Source of the DNA: Lucinisca nassula
Taxonomy: Eukaryota > Mollusca > Bivalvia > Lucinida > Lucinidae
Length of the DNA stretch: 64,000 nt
Reading direction: 5' to 3'
Assembly (NCBI GenBank): GCA_963580285.1
Contig: OY757010.1
Location: 72,444,738 to 72,508,737, forward strand
The notes under the pieces were generated by a model, which was given only the letters and a program-made list of their open reading frames with translations, made no database searches and had not been told where the DNA came from. Below are positions 56,263 through 64,000 of the stretch, in pieces (position 1 is the first letter of the stretch; every line of letters starts with the position of its first letter). The position numbers were made by a program, and so were the translations under genes.

Positions 56263-57250
56263 AATGTAGATTTTATAGTTCTTAAGAAAGTCATTGAACC
56301 ATGAAATATAGGTAAGGTCAAATATGGGTGCTTGCTAGTTTGTACTAAGTACACCTCAACCTCGTTATAACACAGAACTCCGGGTCCAACCAACGAACCG
56401 TGTTAGTTAACCGAATCGTGTTATAAACGCTAACCATATTTGTCAAAGATTGGCACTATGGTGATCAATAGTTTTCCAAACAAGATGATGTGCGGTCCGG
56501 TTAATACCGTATTTCCCGACTAAAATGTGTTTAGTACTAATCAATGGCAGTAAATACCATGGTCCATCAAGTCAAACAAGTCTCTTTAATTGAAACTAGC
56601 TGATAAACCACGCTTTTATCCACAAAATCGTCCGATCTGATGAGTATGACGATAGCTGGTTCCTGGCTAAGTTTGTTGTAACTGAGCATCCTGGACCGTA
56701 CCAAACTACATTACTGTTAATAGATTTCAATGGTAAAATTACCGAGTTAGGGTTCGGAACCAGGGTTCGGAACCGGACAATGGTCAACCCTTACGAAAAA
56801 TTTGAATTACTTCCCTTGGAAAGTCTTACCCTTAATATTTTAGTCATTTGAAATGATTTTTAATGGCCCCATGGTCTTTGAATAAGCTTTTCACCGCGAA
56901 AATCGATCATGAATATGTTTTATCATTGGCTTTTAAGCTGGAATAAATCTGACTTTCTTTTACATGCGGCTGTAGAAAATCAGTTTTATTGCAGTTCACG
57001 GATCACATCGTCTGCATTGATGTTTAAAATTTCTGCTGAGCAGTGATCCTTAACAGAGCTAGATAATTTTTTTTTCCCGTTGCGTAACAGAATTCTTTAA
57101 TCTCTTTATCTTGCTAAGCCAACACGTTTGATTGTGCCGATGGCAGTTCATGTTAATCATGCGTGTTTATATACTGTATATTCAACTCTGCTAATATTGA
57201 TGACATGTTTGGAGGCCTGCAATAAATATCAACAAGAAAAATGCCTAATG
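56263..57250. other. Mostly unassigned sequence
   Basis: 56270-56350 is an inverted T4 fragment. 56350-56430 has CCTCGTTATAACACAGAAC, a motif also near 25895 and 63865-63920. The rest is AT-rich and shows no supported gene on either strand. Confidence 0.6.
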
Positions 57251-57289
57251 GCATTATGGACGGGGTTTTTTTTCAGTACGGTTAGGATG

Positions 57290-57600
57290 GTGGTGGCATG
57301 GGTGGGGTAGGGTGGGGTGTGCTGGTGTGGGGTAGGGTGGGGTGGGGTGGGATGGGTTAGGAGTTGGGTGGGACGGGGTGGAATTTGTGGTGGGGTGTGG
57401 GGTGGGATGGGATGGGGTGTGGTGGGGTTGTGGGGTGGGGTGGGCTTGGGTGGGTGGGTGTGATGGGGTGAGGTCGGGTAAGGTGGGGAGTGGTGGGATG
57501 GGGTGGGGTTGGGGGTGGATTGGGGTTGTTTTGGGATGGGGGTGGGGTTGTGGGGTAGGGTATGTTAGGGTAGGGTGGGGTGGGTAGGGTATGTATGTAA
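57290..57600 (+). repeat. G-rich (GGGGTGGGAT)-like low-complexity DNA
   Basis: Long runs of GGGTGGGGT and GGGTAGGGT with no fixed period; the complement of the CCCCACCC blocks at 6840-7200 and 7555-7640. Then GTATGTATGTA follows, as GTACATACATA precedes those blocks. Many adjacent G-runs could form G-quadruplexes. Confidence 0.85.
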
Positions 57601-57920
57601 AACTAAGTATGTATGTATGTACAGAAACAAATGCAATATCCTAACCCAGTAACAACTTTTTTGTGGAGGGGGGGGGGGGGGGGTATGATTTGTTTATGTG
57701 TTTTAAGAAGAAAAAAAAATAAAGTTTCTTTTTTTTCTATTTTTAGCTCTGGTGGACACTGATTTTAGCGATTTTGAAAAGGGTCACCTAATGAACATTT
57801 CTGTATGTATGTAAAACTATGTATGCATGTATGTACAGAACAAATGCAATATCCTAACCCAGTAACATTTTTGTGGGGGGGGGGGGGGGGGGGGGTTGAT
57901 GATTTGTTTATGTGTTTTAC

Positions 57921-58120
57921 NNNNNNNNNNNNNNNNNNNNNNNNNNNNNNNNNNNNNNNNNNNNNNNNNNNNNNNNNNNNNNNNNNNNNNNNNNNNNNNN
58001 NNNNNNNNNNNNNNNNNNNNNNNNNNNNNNNNNNNNNNNNNNNNNNNNNNNNNNNNNNNNNNNNNNNNNNNNNNNNNNNNNNNNNNNNNNNNNNNNNNNN
58101 NNNNNNNNNNNNNNNNNNNN
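57921..58120. other. Assembly gap of 200 N
   Basis: 200 undetermined bases. Left of it is a G20 run and AAAACTATGTATGCATGTATG-like text (split: AAAACTATGTATG), which repeats 57593-57720; right of it is a CCCACCCACC(AC)n microsatellite. Both sides are typical places for an assembly to break. Confidence 0.98.
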
Positions 58121-58142
58121 CACACCCTCCCTCCCACCCACC

Positions 58143-58181
<39 letters not shown>

Positions 58182-58199
58182 CAACATAGGTTTGCCAGT

Positions 58200-58330
58200 G
58201 TGAAACGCCAAGTTCTGCAACGGAAGGCAAGATGGCTTTTCTCCGGGTACTTCGGATTTCGCTTACCTCTGATCAACGGTCGGCTCGATATGAGTGTAAA
58301 AATCTTGAAAGGGCCCTAAAATCACCCCGC
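58200..58330 (+). mobile_element. SINE, 3' body copy
   Basis: GAAACGCCAAGTTCTGCAAC, TTCTCCGGGTACTTCGG and CGGCTCGATATGAGTG match the 647-893 family; the head lies in the gap or is missing. Confidence 0.7.
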
Positions 58331-58385
58331 CCCCCACCCTCCCCCTCCCCCAAAAATATATTAAAAACAACAATATACAACATGG

Positions 58386-58507
58386 AAGTTAGAAGTTAGA
58401 AGTAAGAAGTTAGAAGTTAGAAGTAAGAAGTTAGAAGTTAGAAGTAAGAAGTTAGAAGTTAGAAGTTAGAAGTAAGAAGTTAGAAGTTAGAAGTTAGAAA
58501 TAAGAAA
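58386..58507 (+). repeat. GAAGTTA/GAAGTAA minisatellite
   Basis: A 7-bp unit, GAAGTTA, alternates with GAAGTAA, giving higher-order periods of 21 and 28 bp. Confidence 0.95.
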
Positions 58508-58696
58508 TGGCCCTACCCGGCTTTCGTACAAAAGTATGTGATATCGCAATATAGTTAACATTAAAATAATTTAAAAATAATAATGCTAAGTGGTGTTTTC
58601 TTTATAAGACTTTGTCTTCATTGCTCTGAAGGGACATTTCCTGTAGCTTTTCATGTTCTTTCGCTGCCGACGGTATTGTGCCACGAGTCGGCCAAA

Positions 58697-58945
58697 CAAT
58701 TTGAGCCAGTGCACGACAAAACCAACAATAAGACATGTGCGCCCACCGAAGACTCAGATCAACCTGCGCATCCATATAGTCTAACCAGAGACTTCTCTTG
58801 CTACATGAAGGAGCATTGAGCCCTTAGCTATCCTTATGGTACACAACGAAGACTCTGATCAGACTGCGCGGGTGCGCAGGCTGATCTGAGTCTTCGTTGG
58901 GCTCACATGTCTTATTGTAGGTTTTGTCATGCGCTGGCTCATTTC
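58697..58945. mobile_element. MITE with 38-bp terminal inverted repeats
   Basis: TGAGCCAGTGCACGACAAAA, CCAACAATAAGACATGTG and the inverse at the other end. It includes the hairpin CAACGAAGACTCTGATCAGA/TCTGATC-like core GCGCGGGTGCGC. A second copy is at 60918-61116. Confidence 0.8.
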
Positions 58946-58999
58946 ATAAATTAATGGTGTTCATCATGGCGTCAGAAATAACACATATCAGGTGAAGAT

Positions 59000-59105
59000 T
59001 TGTGATACCCTTCTTATTTATGCTCCAAGCAGAGACTGTGGGCACTCATTAGTACGCCTCATTTTGACATTTCTTAAGAGTTCCAACAATCTATATATTT
59101 CGTTT
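59000..59105. repeat. H hairpin, degenerate
   Basis: CTTCTTATTTATGCTCCAAG and GACTGTGGGCACTCATTAG; the right arm is diverged (TTCTTAAGAGTTCCAACAAT). Confidence 0.55.
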
Positions 59106-59170
59106 GACTGACTGAACTGGTTTTTAAGGTAACCGGGCGCTATAAGCACATAGGGGCTACCCTATATTTC

Positions 59171-59443
59171 GTTTCGAAAACATGCCTATTTAAATACAAC
59201 TGTACCGCCGAAAAAAGCGAAACTTTTCAGATGCAAAAATTGTGGTATTTTTCTTATTTCTGCATAGAATATAGTTTGTGTGTACCCGTTAGAACCACCT
59301 CATCGAGGCTCTTCTAACTAGTACCCACAATCTATATTTTAGAGCAGAAATAGAAAAATAAGGTTTACTTCTGTAAACCACAGTTTTGCTGTATAAAAGT
59401 GGGGTTTAAGAAGGTCTGAATTTTATAGGCGTGTTTTCGTGAT
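59171..59443 (-). mobile_element. H-family MITE, subfamily a, copy 7
   Basis: TTTCGAAAACATGCCTATTT and, inverted, TTATAGGCGTGTTTTCGTGA. The stem GAACCACCTCATCGAGGCTCTTC is imperfect. Confidence 0.75.
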
Positions 59444-59499
59444 GTTAATCAAAAATACCAAAAGCAATGTACACCCATGTAAAATCCAATATTGATGCC

Positions 59500-59741
59500 T
59501 TAAGGGGAATGGGAACACCTTCAGTGTAGGCAACTCCTGCACAAGTATTTTTGTATCCCATGCCAACAGCTGTCAACTCTTAAAGCAAAGAATTTGCTCC
59601 TGAGGAGCAAATTCATTCCTCTAAGGGTAGACCCCATTTTCAGTGGGACAGAGCTAATAGAAAAACGTGCAGGAAGTCCAGAAGGTTGTCTCCCTTTGAA
59701 AAATGGCGCAAAAATTTGACCGGTTTTCCCATACCCCTTAC
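59500..59741. mobile_element. MITE with TTAA ends, copy 3
   Basis: TTAAGGGGAATGGGAACACC at the left; the right end CCGGTTTTCCCATACCCCTTA has decayed (split: GGTTTTCCCATACCCCTTA). The central palindrome is AAAGAATTTGCTCC/GGAGCAAATTC. It ends 22 bp before the transporter exon. Confidence 0.75.
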
Positions 59742-59763
59742 TCTTTAGAAAAATGATGATCAC

Positions 59764-59876
59764 CTGTGAACTAAATCCTAACATCGTCATCATGAGAAAG
59801 AATAATATGGACCAGAGCGGTGGTACTGGCATCTGTGACAAAGCCTCTGGGTACACCATGAACGTCAAACCCGGCC
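59764..59876 (-). CDS. SLC6-type Na+/Cl- dependent transporter, exon for EL4-TM8
   Basis: Read on -, the acceptor ACCTTTTCAG precedes GGCCGG and the donor GTGATC follows CAG. The exon encodes (G)[18 protein letters not shown], then [29 protein letters not shown] and W.ILFFLM..LG..SQ are hallmarks of SLC6 extracellular loop 4 and TM8, which carry neurotransmitters or amino acids with Na+ across the plasma membrane. The first codon is split and completed by the exon at 63581-63705. In TM8 the two residues before Q are SS where most chloride-dependent members have DS; the Asp is a Na2-site residue, and LeuT has Thr-Ser there. Glycine-transporter-like by overall feel, but substrate is not determined. 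The following exon was not found. Confidence 0.88.
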
Positions 59877-60031
59877 CTGAAAAGGTTAAACAAGACAATA
59901 AACTTCAATGTGTGCACAAAAGAAAAAAAAATGTAGTTAAGAGCTACATGCGTAAATGTTTTCTTCTTTTCTTTTCTTTTTTTTCAAATCAAAAGAAAAG
60001 CAGATGAAAGCTTTTAACATTCTAAAAGCCT

Positions 60032-60250
60032 TATCACACGAAAACACGCCCACCTTAAACTCCAATTTTATGTAGTAAAACAGGGATTTACAGTGGCATA
60101 TGTTATTTTTGTTATTTCCGCTTGGAAACATAGAGTGAGTACTCGCTGGAACCTCCACACCGAGGCTGTGAGGCGGTTCTAATATGTTTTGAGTAGAATC
60201 ATGAAAAAAAAAATCAATTTTCTTCCATTTTTGGTTATAAAATTTTCAAT
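60032..60250 (+). mobile_element. H-family MITE, degenerate copy
   Basis: ATCACACGAAAACACGCCCA, AAAACAGGGATTTACAGTGG, then a hairpin with a scrambled centre (CACCGAGGCTGTGAGGCGG). The right end is unclear. 60255-60400 has three imperfect copies of GGCTATTGCCAGTTAAC. Confidence 0.55.
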
Positions 60251-60917
60251 ATATTTTTCGAAAGGGCTATAGCCAGTTAACTGACAAAAGCAGTTTTAAG
60301 TAAAATGGTTATTTGGCTTACTTTGAAATGGCTATTGCCAGTTAACCGTTACATGTAACTGGCAAAAGCGAATTTACGTTCAAATCGCTATTGCCAGCTG
60401 CCTTGCAGAATCATGTCTTTCCAGGTATTGTTTGTACAGTTATGACTGTAAAAGCTTACAGCCATATGCTTGTTCAAGAGTGGTGGGTTTTGTGTAACTC
60501 GGCTAAGATTGGAATCGTTGCTTTATGTGTGTGTGTGATTTTTTACCAAGTATTTCCATATTTTGTAATTATACTCCCTACCCACCCCCCCCTCCCACCG
60601 CCAACACCACACACACACACACACACACACACAGGTATACTGGTTTACATCTGTCCGTCCTTCCGTCCGTGTATAATTTTTCATCAAAGATTTCTCAAGA
60701 ACCATAAAAGCTAGAAACACTAAGCAATTTTGATGACTTGTATAGTGTAAGAGGCAACGGGCATTATCCTCTTATCTGTTCATCCGTTCTTTCATTCTTC
60801 TTTCCCTCTATATAGGCCAATGCTAAATTTTTCTTCGAAGATTTTTCAGGAAGAACAAAAGCTAGAAGCCTCAAACTTGGTTTGACATGCAATAATGATT
60901 GTTTATACTGTATATAT

Positions 60918-61116
60918 TTGAGCCAGCGAATGACAAAACCTACAATAAGACATGTGAAGACTCCGATCAGCCTGCGCATCCGCGCAGCCTGATCAGAGTT
61001 TTCGTTGTGCGCTCTAAGGATAGCTAAGAGCCCAATGTTCCTCCATGCAACAAGAGAAATTTCTGGTTAAACTATATGGTGCACATGTATTACTGTAGGT
61101 TTTGTCGTGCGCTGGT
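60918..61116. mobile_element. MITE with long terminal inverted repeats, second copy
   Basis: TGAGCCAGCGAATGACAAAA and, inverted, GACCAGCGCACGACAAAACC. Its core is GAAGACTCCGATCAGCCTGC/GCCTGATCAGAGTTTTC. Shorter than 58697-58945. Confidence 0.75.
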
Positions 61117-61413
61117 CATATATTAATTTTGTTCTTTCTTTCTTTCTCTCCCTATAGGCCAATGTTGAGTTTTTCGTCAAAGATTTCCCAGGAAGTGCAA
61201 AAGCTGGAGGCCTCGGACTCTGTATGCAAGGCAATAATGATAGCTTATATGATATAAGAAACAATGGGATTTCCTGGCTTATTTGTTCTTCCATTCTTTT
61301 TTTCCTCTCCATATAGGCCAATGCTAAATTTTTCTTAAAAGATTTCTCAGGAAGTAAAAAAACTAGAAGCCATAAAACTGGTTTGCTTTTTTTCAATAAT
61401 GGTGTCATATATA

Positions 61414-62923
61414 CTCACTCTCAAAAGAAACGATACATAGATTTGAAAGGGAAAAAATAATTGAAAACATAATAATGATCAATCCTTTACATGTATAATG
61501 AAAATATAGACTTTTATGGTACATTTCATCCAAAATTCCTAAAATTTGAACAGCATCTGATTCCATTAGAAAGTACGAAGTCTCGTAGGGGTCACATCAG
61601 AATTTACACAAAAGTCAATAACGTGTATGCCCACCATTTGCATCTCTGACTGCAGTACAACGACGCCTCATTGACCGGATAAGTGTCTGGATTTGGTTCT
61701 GGGGTATCGCGTTCCATTCCTGGTTTAGAAAAAGTTCAAGCTGGGCTAACGTTGCAGGTTGACGACGTCTAATGCGGCGATCCAGAACATCCCACAGATG
61801 TTCTATTGGCGAGAGGTCTGGAGATTTTGCGGGCCAAGGGAGAACATTCACTTGCTGCTGCTGGAGGTAGTCAGCACAGACACGAGCCGTGTGACATCTG
61901 GCGTTGTCTTGCTGAAATAACGTCAGCTGTCTGTTAGCGTTCATCAGCGGAACAACAACTGGTGCCAGAATCTCGTCCCGATAGCGTACTCCAGTCAAGT
62001 TTCCTCGCACAACAACAAGCTGGGAACGATGGTGGAAAGAAATGGCACCCCATACCATCACGCTATCGCCTCCGTAACGGTCTACTTGACGCACACAGGC
62101 GTCAGCAAAACGTTCACCGCGTCTTCGGTAAACCATCACTCGTCCATCCTTGCGTTCCAAAAGAAACCTTGATTCGTCGCTGAATAGAACCGTGTTCCAC
62201 TGTTGCTGAGTCCAACGAATGCGCTGACGTACTCACTGTGCCCTATTAAGACGGTGACGTCGATTAAACTTTGGTCCATTGTATGGGCGCATTGCTCTGA
62301 TACCGTGTTCAGCCAATCTCCTCCGAACTGTTGATGCACTTATTCTGTTGTTGTTTTGTCCCCGTGTTGCCGCACTAGTTGTTGTGGCCATAAGAAAACG
62401 ATTACGTAAATGTGACGTCCGAATGTGACGGTCCTGAGCACGTGTTGTTACGCGAGGCCTGCCTGAGCGGGGTCGATCAGCAACTAATCCTGATGTTCTG
62501 TAGCGTGCTACAAGACGTGTGATAGTCAAACGCGAGACACCAAACTGAGCTGCGACGTCAGCTTGACGTCTTCCAGATTCAAGCATCCCAATGGCTCGCC
62601 ATCTCTGATTTTCATTCAGCCGTGGCATTTCGCTTCAATTCAAATTCTTAATTTTAGGTGTTTTTTCTTCGTTTGGGTACAAGTCCTTCACAAAACATTC
62701 GAAGTTTTCCCTATACATGTATTGGGATATGCTCGAATCGGGCTGCACGTGCAAATCGTTAAAATCGACTTAGGAGGCAATCGGACTGTCCGATATGGTT
62801 CAAAAGCCACCACACTCTAGCTAGACGTCATATACAACGAATTTTTATGTCATTTGAATCTGTAATTTGGTTGTTTTGAAAATATTTTCACTTTAATCTT
62901 GTATCGTTTCTTTTGGGAGTGAG
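61414..62923 (-). mobile_element. Full-length Tc1-family DNA transposon
   Basis: Ends CTCACTCTCAAAAGAAACGA and, inverted, CTCACTCCCAAAAGAAACGA, with GATAC following on both, flanked by TA on each side. Length about 1510 bp, normal for Tc1-like elements. It contains one transposase frame on -. It is inserted in a T7 unit: neighbours read TATATGATATAAGAAACAAT and TATAGTGTAAGAGGCAAC where this one reads ATAT/TGTGTAAGAGACAATGG around the insertion. Confidence 0.93.
61615..62628 (-). pseudogene. Tc1-like transposase (DD34E) with one in-frame stop
   Basis: ATG at 62626-62628 opens a 337-codon frame to TAA-type termination after HTRY at 61615. Residues 1-60 hold a paired-like helix-turn-helix (RRQADVAAQFGVSRLTITRL) and a GRPR motif; a second HTH follows (SASTVRRRLAEHGIRA). 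The catalytic triad is visible: D151 in FSDESRF, D241 in QQDNARCHTA and E276 in SPDLSPIEHLW, with 34 residues between the last two. Codon 132 is TGA where related transposases have Trp (TGG), a one-base change; no frameshift or other stop was seen. As written the product stops after the DNA-binding half. A recent, nearly intact copy; other copies in the genome may be active. Confidence 0.93.
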
Positions 62924-63290
62924 TATATATTGTGTAAGAGACAATGGACTTTCTCGGCTTATTTGTTCTTTCATTCTTCTTTCTCTCCATACAGGCTAAT
63001 GTTAAATATTTTGTCAAAGATTTCTCATCCCCCACTCACCGGGGCCCTGACGTTCTAGTTGTTTTAGTTTCGGTTTTTCATTTTATTCCATAATAAATGG
63101 CAATAAGATATTTTCGAAAGATATTTTAACGCTATAACTGGCAATATAGCCAATTCGTTACTTTTTAAGTGATATTAGAGTAAAATACCTTATGGCATAC
63201 CCTATACGATGAGCGAAGACTCAGCTTCGCACAGTCGGATTAGATTCTACGCTGTTTATTTGAGTCTTCTATAGTCCATCACGCTAACGA

Positions 63291-63500
63291 GTCTATGTAC
63301 TGAATACCCCTCTAAACCCCACTTTGTACAGAGTAAAGTGGGTTTACAGGGCTGTAGATTATTTCTGTTCCAAGACACATGTTGTGTATACTCGATAGAC
63401 CCCCCCCCCCCCCCCACCCGCAACATATGTTTGGAAAAAAGACAACTATCACAAATTTTCATCAGAAAAATGTCCTTTTATGACATATGATAAAATGCAC
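63291..63500 (+). mobile_element. H-family MITE, subfamily b, with poly-C centre
   Basis: TGTACTGAATACCCCTC, AAAGTGGGTTTACAGGG, then ACACATGTTGTGTATACTCG; the stem centre is replaced by a C16 run before CACCCGCAACATATGTTTGG. Confidence 0.65.
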
Positions 63501-63580
63501 TTGGTAGGCAAGGCTAGGTGAAGTGTAGCAAAGGAAGGTATATATATATACTTTTTATTCATTCATAGCTAATTACGTAC

Positions 63581-63705
63581 CATCGTCAACAACATTGGCT
63601 ACCTCTGTATGTTTATTGGTTGCCATAAATCCAAGCACAGAAAATATAACAAAACCTGCATAGAAAGAGGTTCCACAGTTGATAATTGGAACAATGAGTG
63701 AATCC
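63581..63705 (-). CDS. SLC6-type Na+/Cl- dependent transporter, exon for TM7
   Basis: Read on -, the acceptor TTGTTCTTCCAG precedes GGATTC and the donor GTACGT follows GATG. It encodes DSLIVPIINCGTSFYAGF, then VIFSVLGFMATNKHTEV and ANVVDD, with a split codon at each end. D.LI...INC.TS..AGFVIFSVLGFMA is the SLC6 TM7 signature; the Asn (Na1 ligand) and the Ser of TS (chloride site) of the family are present. Joining to 59764-59876 gives VVDD-G-PGLTF without a frame break, as in other SLC6 proteins. Earlier exons lie beyond 64000; nothing in 63706-64000 looks coding. Confidence 0.92.
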
Positions 63706-63864
63706 CTGGAAGAACAAAAAGCAACGGCAGAATAACGGCTAACTGATATTTTTCAAACGGTACTGGTGAGAATATTAGTTTCCTTAAAAGTAGATACATT
63801 TTACAAAAGAGTAAGCTTATTAATAACAGGAAAATACACAGGAAAATACAAATGTTACAGAGGA

Positions 63865-63925
63865 CCCCGGTTATAACGACATTCGTTATAACCGCAAAAC
63901 TCGTTATAACGACACTTTCAATGGA
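63865..63925. repeat. TCGTTATAACGAC motif cluster
   Basis: GGTTATAACGACATTCGTTA, then TAACCGCAAAACTCGTTATA and ACGACA. Self-complementary TCGTTATAACGA motifs also occur near 25895, 26990 and 56365, probably ends of another DNA transposon family. Confidence 0.55.
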
Positions 63926-64000
63926 AGGAATTCTTAGGCAAGGTTAAGGCTCGATCCCGAGCGGCTTGGGCTTCCCTTGGGTTGGAAATACCCAAATCAA

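Larger units (their letters stand above)
60640..63058 (+). repeat. T7 tandem-repeat element, split by MITE and Tc1 insertions
   Basis: After a (CA)n run comes CTGTCCGTCCTTCCGTCCG, then units of about 150-162 bp with AAAGATTTCTCAGGAAG, AAAGCTAGAAGCCTCAAAC and TTTGTTCTTTCATTC. Insertions are a MITE at 60918-61116 and a Tc1 element at 61414-62923. The 3' end is the hairpin CCCCACTCACCGGGG, then CCCTGACGTTCTAG and TT. The 5' head is degenerate. Confidence 0.7.

Noticed and set aside
57290..57600. Telomere-like GGGTAGGGTTAGGG-type repeats
   Set aside because: There is no regular TTAGGG period; it is general G-rich low complexity.
57765..58319. Open frames across 57921-58120
   Set aside because: They consist mainly of undetermined bases.

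Overview
The window is a stretch of animal nuclear genome, most probably from a bivalve mollusc; I cannot name the species. It is AT-rich and has GT-AG introns of several kilobases. Repeats fill most of it, and they look like the 'pearl'/Helentron-associated elements, tRNA-derived SINEs and hairpin MITEs known from bivalves. One 200-base assembly gap lies at 57921-58120.

Two host genes can be supported, facing each other. On the + strand the last four coding exons of a kynurenine aminotransferase (KYAT3-like; 10612-10801, 14492-14565, 20561-20647, 22431-22499) join in frame to a TAA stop. On the - strand two adjacent exons of an SLC6 neurotransmitter/amino-acid transporter (63581-63705 then 59764-59876) join in frame across a 3.7 kb intron. 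The 5' parts of both genes lie outside the window, and I did not find the remaining 3' exons of the transporter. A full-length Tc1-family transposon (61414-62923) sits inside that transporter intron; its DD34E transposase is intact except for one in-frame TGA. A 3' fragment of a non-LTR retrotransposon ORF lies near 46 kb.

Layout: 0-10.3 kb is a nested stack of tandem-repeat elements. 10.6-22.5 kb is the KYAT3-like gene with repeat-filled introns. 23-32 kb holds SINEs, hairpin MITEs and a split dispersed repeat. 32.1-36.9 kb is a second copy of the nested tandem-repeat element. 38.1-41.0 kb is a foldback element. 41-47 kb holds MITEs, SINEs and the retrotransposon fragment. 47.5-54.4 kb is a third, inverted copy of the nested element. 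55.1-56.1 kb is a second foldback element inside a SINE. 57.2-58.2 kb is G-rich low-complexity DNA and the gap. 58.7-64 kb is the transporter region with the Tc1 element.

The most striking content is a set of at least six families that share almost no sequence but one architecture: a 5' palindromic head, a short CGTC-rich stretch, an array of roughly 160-170 bp units, and a 3' hairpin followed by TCTAG or TCTTG next to T. Uninterrupted paralogous sites in the same window show that these elements inserted between T and T (or in a T run) without target duplication, as expected of Helentron-type rolling-circle elements. I label the families T1-T8 for convenience. Two hairpin families (labelled H and D) keep their stems paired while the stem sequence changes from copy to copy.
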